Shown piece by piece: positions 4,670 to 6,033 of a DNA stretch of 6,033 nucleotides (its first letter is position 1; each line of letters opens with the position of its first letter). This stretch comes from Lachnoclostridium sp. UBA6475 (GTDB lineage: Bacteria > Bacillota > Clostridia > Lachnospirales > Lachnospiraceae). Under the pieces are notes generated by a model, which worked only from the letters and a program-made list of their open reading frames with translations, was not told the DNA's origin and did not search any database. Both the position numbers and the translations under genes were made by a program. The stretch covers positions 1 through 6,033 of the forward strand of contig DJNB01000255.1 of assembly GCA_002435545.1 (NCBI GenBank), read 5' to 3'.

Positions 4670-6033
4670 TTACTTCGAACGATTGATAACGACCGTATCC
4701 CCCACCTGCAGAATATCATTTCCGTTCGGAATGATAATACTTCCTTCGCGCTGTATCATAATGATCAGTTCATTTTTTCCGGTCTTGATCTCACTCAGTT
4801 TCTTTCCGACGTATTTATGTCCTTCTTCCAGGTGCTTTTCGATCAGCCGGATCCCGGTCACTTCCTCCGGCGCGAGCGCACTTAAGATCAGCCGGTCGCC
4901 TTCCAGCAGTATCGTCTGTCCGTTTGGAACAATGTTATTTCCATCCCGTTCCAGCAGAACAACCAGTGTCTCCGGAGGCAGATTGATCTCACAGAGCGCC
5001 CTTCCACACCAGGCATGTTCTCTCGTTACCATAAATTGGATAAACTGAACCGGCACCTCGCTGGAATAGTCGTTGAATGTTTTCAATACCGTATCACTTG
5101 CGTCGATCATATCCAGTTTTCCCGCAACAGCTGGAAGCAGCGCCCCCTGGAAAAGAATGGAAAACAATACGACCGTAAACACAATGTGGTAAATGTCATT
5201 TTCCAGTTCCAGACTCTGTGTCGCCATCATGGCAAACACGATGGAAGCCGCACCACGCAGTCCGGACCAGCAAACGAGGATCTGCTGCGCTGCTTTTGCC
5301 CGGAATGGCGTTAAAACAAGGAGCACCGACAACGGTCTTGCGATAAATGTCACGATCAGCGCGATCACAAGTGCCGGTAAAACCACCTGCGGCAGTCTTG
5401 ACGGAAACGCCAGAAGTCCCATCAAAAAGAAGATCAGAATCTGCGTAAGTCCCGTCATTCCGTCAAAGAAATGAACCAGATTGGTTTTATTTTTAATGTC
5501 AGAATTTCCCAATACAATACCGACAATATATACACTAAGATATCCGTTTGCGCCCATTGCCGTCGGCATCGCATAAGCTAACAGAGCAACTCCGACGGAG
5601 AAAATAATATCAAAGCCATCCGTAGAAAACCGGCAGTGCTTCATCAGATAGACCGACGCCGCGGCAAATAAAATACCGCATACAATACCTCCGCCGATCT
5701 GCAGAACGACCATCTGAATAAGCTGATACGAATTGAGACTCCCCTTTGCAACCGTGATCAGGATTGCCGTCATCATATACGCAACCGGATCGTTACTTCC
5801 ACTCTCCAATTCAAGCAGTGAGGCCGTATTGTATTTGAGGTTTAACTGTTTGGATCGCAGGATGGAAAAAACGGAAGCCGCATCGGTAGAACTGAGCAGC
5901 GCTCCAATCAGAAAACTTTCAATCCAGGAGATAGAAAGAATGTAATGGCACAGAATTCCGGTGACACCGGCTGTCAGAAGCACACCCACCGTCGATAACA
6001 AAACGGCTTTTCCCGCCGCCGGTCTGGCATGTT
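4670..6033 (-). CDS. CPA1/NhaP2-type cation/proton antiporter with two RCK_C domains, 5' end missing
   Basis: About 453 residues are visible and the frame is open to the window edge; its first residues read HARPAAGKAVLLSTVGVLL, clearly internal. Using the TTG at 6001 as residue 1, the membrane part (1-295) holds ALLSSTDAASVFSILRS with the ion-binding aspartate D40, ELESGSNDP (64-72) and WSGLRGAAS (245-253). These are signature motifs of NhaP/CvrA-type antiporters, which exchange K+ or Na+ for H+ across the cytoplasmic membrane. Two RCK_C (TrkA-C) modules follow, about 316-378 (GRALCEINLPPETLVVLLERDG, ending VPNGQTILLEGDRLIL) and 385-443 (GKKLSEIKTGKNELIIMIQREG, ending IPNGNDILQVGDTVVI). RCK_C domains regulate K+ transport, and in some Firmicutes they bind c-di-AMP. 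K+ preference is inferred from the NhaP2-like layout. Codon use is GC-richer than the left end (5341-5400 has 32 of 60). Confidence 0.92.
   Translation of the reverse strand, partial: HARPAAGKAVLLSTVGVLLTAGVTGILCHYILSISWIESFLIGALLSSTDAASVFSILRSKQLNLKYNTASLLELESGSNDPVAYMMTAILITVAKGSLNSYQLIQMVVLQIGGGIVCGILFAAASVYLMKHCRFSTDGFDIIFSVGVALLAYAMPTAMGANGYLSVYIVGIVLGNSDIKNKTNLVHFFDGMTGLTQILIFFLMGLLAFPSRLPQVVLPALVIALIVTFIARPLSVLLVLTPFRAKAAQQILVCWSGLRGAASIVFAMMATQSLELENDIYHIVFTVVLFSILFQGALLPAVAGKLDMIDASDTVLKTFNDYSSEVPVQFIQFMVTREHAWCGRALCEINLPPETLVVLLERDGNNIVPNGQTILLEGDRLILSALAPEEVTGIRLIEKHLEEGHKYVGKKLSEIKTGKNELIIMIQREGSIIIPNGNDILQVGDTVVINRSK

Noticed and set aside
4596..5048. A 150-codon plus-strand open frame over the end of the antiporter gene
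   Set aside because: It lies almost wholly opposite a well-supported antiporter domain, has serine/proline-rich low-complexity translation and no good ribosome site; it is a shadow of the minus-strand gene. The other plus-strand frames (for example 1945-2295, 2637-2918, 3028-3294, 5193-5474) were dropped for the same reason.
5999..6001. TTG at 6001 as the start of the antiporter
   Set aside because: The frame stays open to the window edge with family-like residues (RPAAGKAVLL) before it, no ribosome site precedes it, and the N-terminal helices of the family would be missing; the true start is outside.

Overview
The window looks like chromosomal DNA from a Clostridia-type Firmicute, most likely a Lachnospiraceae gut bacterium. 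That rests on moderate-to-low GC, strong AGGAGG-type ribosome sites, and proteins resembling that family's membrane proteins. Every gene I can support is on the minus strand, so the genes read from high to low coordinates. I see no RNA gene, CRISPR array, insertion sequence or tRNA.

In reading order: (1) 6033-4670 is the 3' part of a CPA1/NhaP2-type cation(K+ or Na+)/proton antiporter with two C-terminal RCK_C (TrkA-C) domains; it runs off the window. (2) 4669-4495 is intergenic, with a long-armed stem-loop just after the antiporter stop and an extended -10 promoter. (3) 4494-2729 is a tight run of three membrane-protein genes: a 141-aa two-TM protein, a 337-aa polytopic protein overlapping it by ATGA, and a 98-aa protein that matches only the N-terminal three-helix membrane domain of the diadenylate cyclase CdaA, with no catalytic domain. 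(4) 2662-1876 is a compact chain: a small 57-aa two-helix membrane protein that is easily missed, a 13-codon coupling frame, and a flavodoxin with a Sec signal peptide. No clear terminator separates it from the genes before it. (5) 1875-1770 is an intergenic control region with a well-formed sigma-A promoter, an inverted repeat inside the promoter, a 13-bp direct repeat and an AT-only stem-loop. (6) 1769-61 is an overlapping two-gene cassette resembling the AbiE type IV toxin-antitoxin system: a winged-helix regulator (AbiEi-like) followed by a nucleotidyltransferase (AbiEii-like). Bases 1-60 hold nothing I can name, and no terminator is visible there.

Two themes stand out. The cyclase-less CdaA membrane domain sits in a membrane-protein operon beside an antiporter whose RCK_C domains belong to a family known in other Firmicutes to bind c-di-AMP. 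This suggests, but does not prove, a membrane module tied to c-di-AMP or potassium homeostasis. Second, the AbiE-like cassette is visibly more AT-rich than the antiporter end and has its own promoter, as expected of an acquired toxin-antitoxin or phage-defence module.
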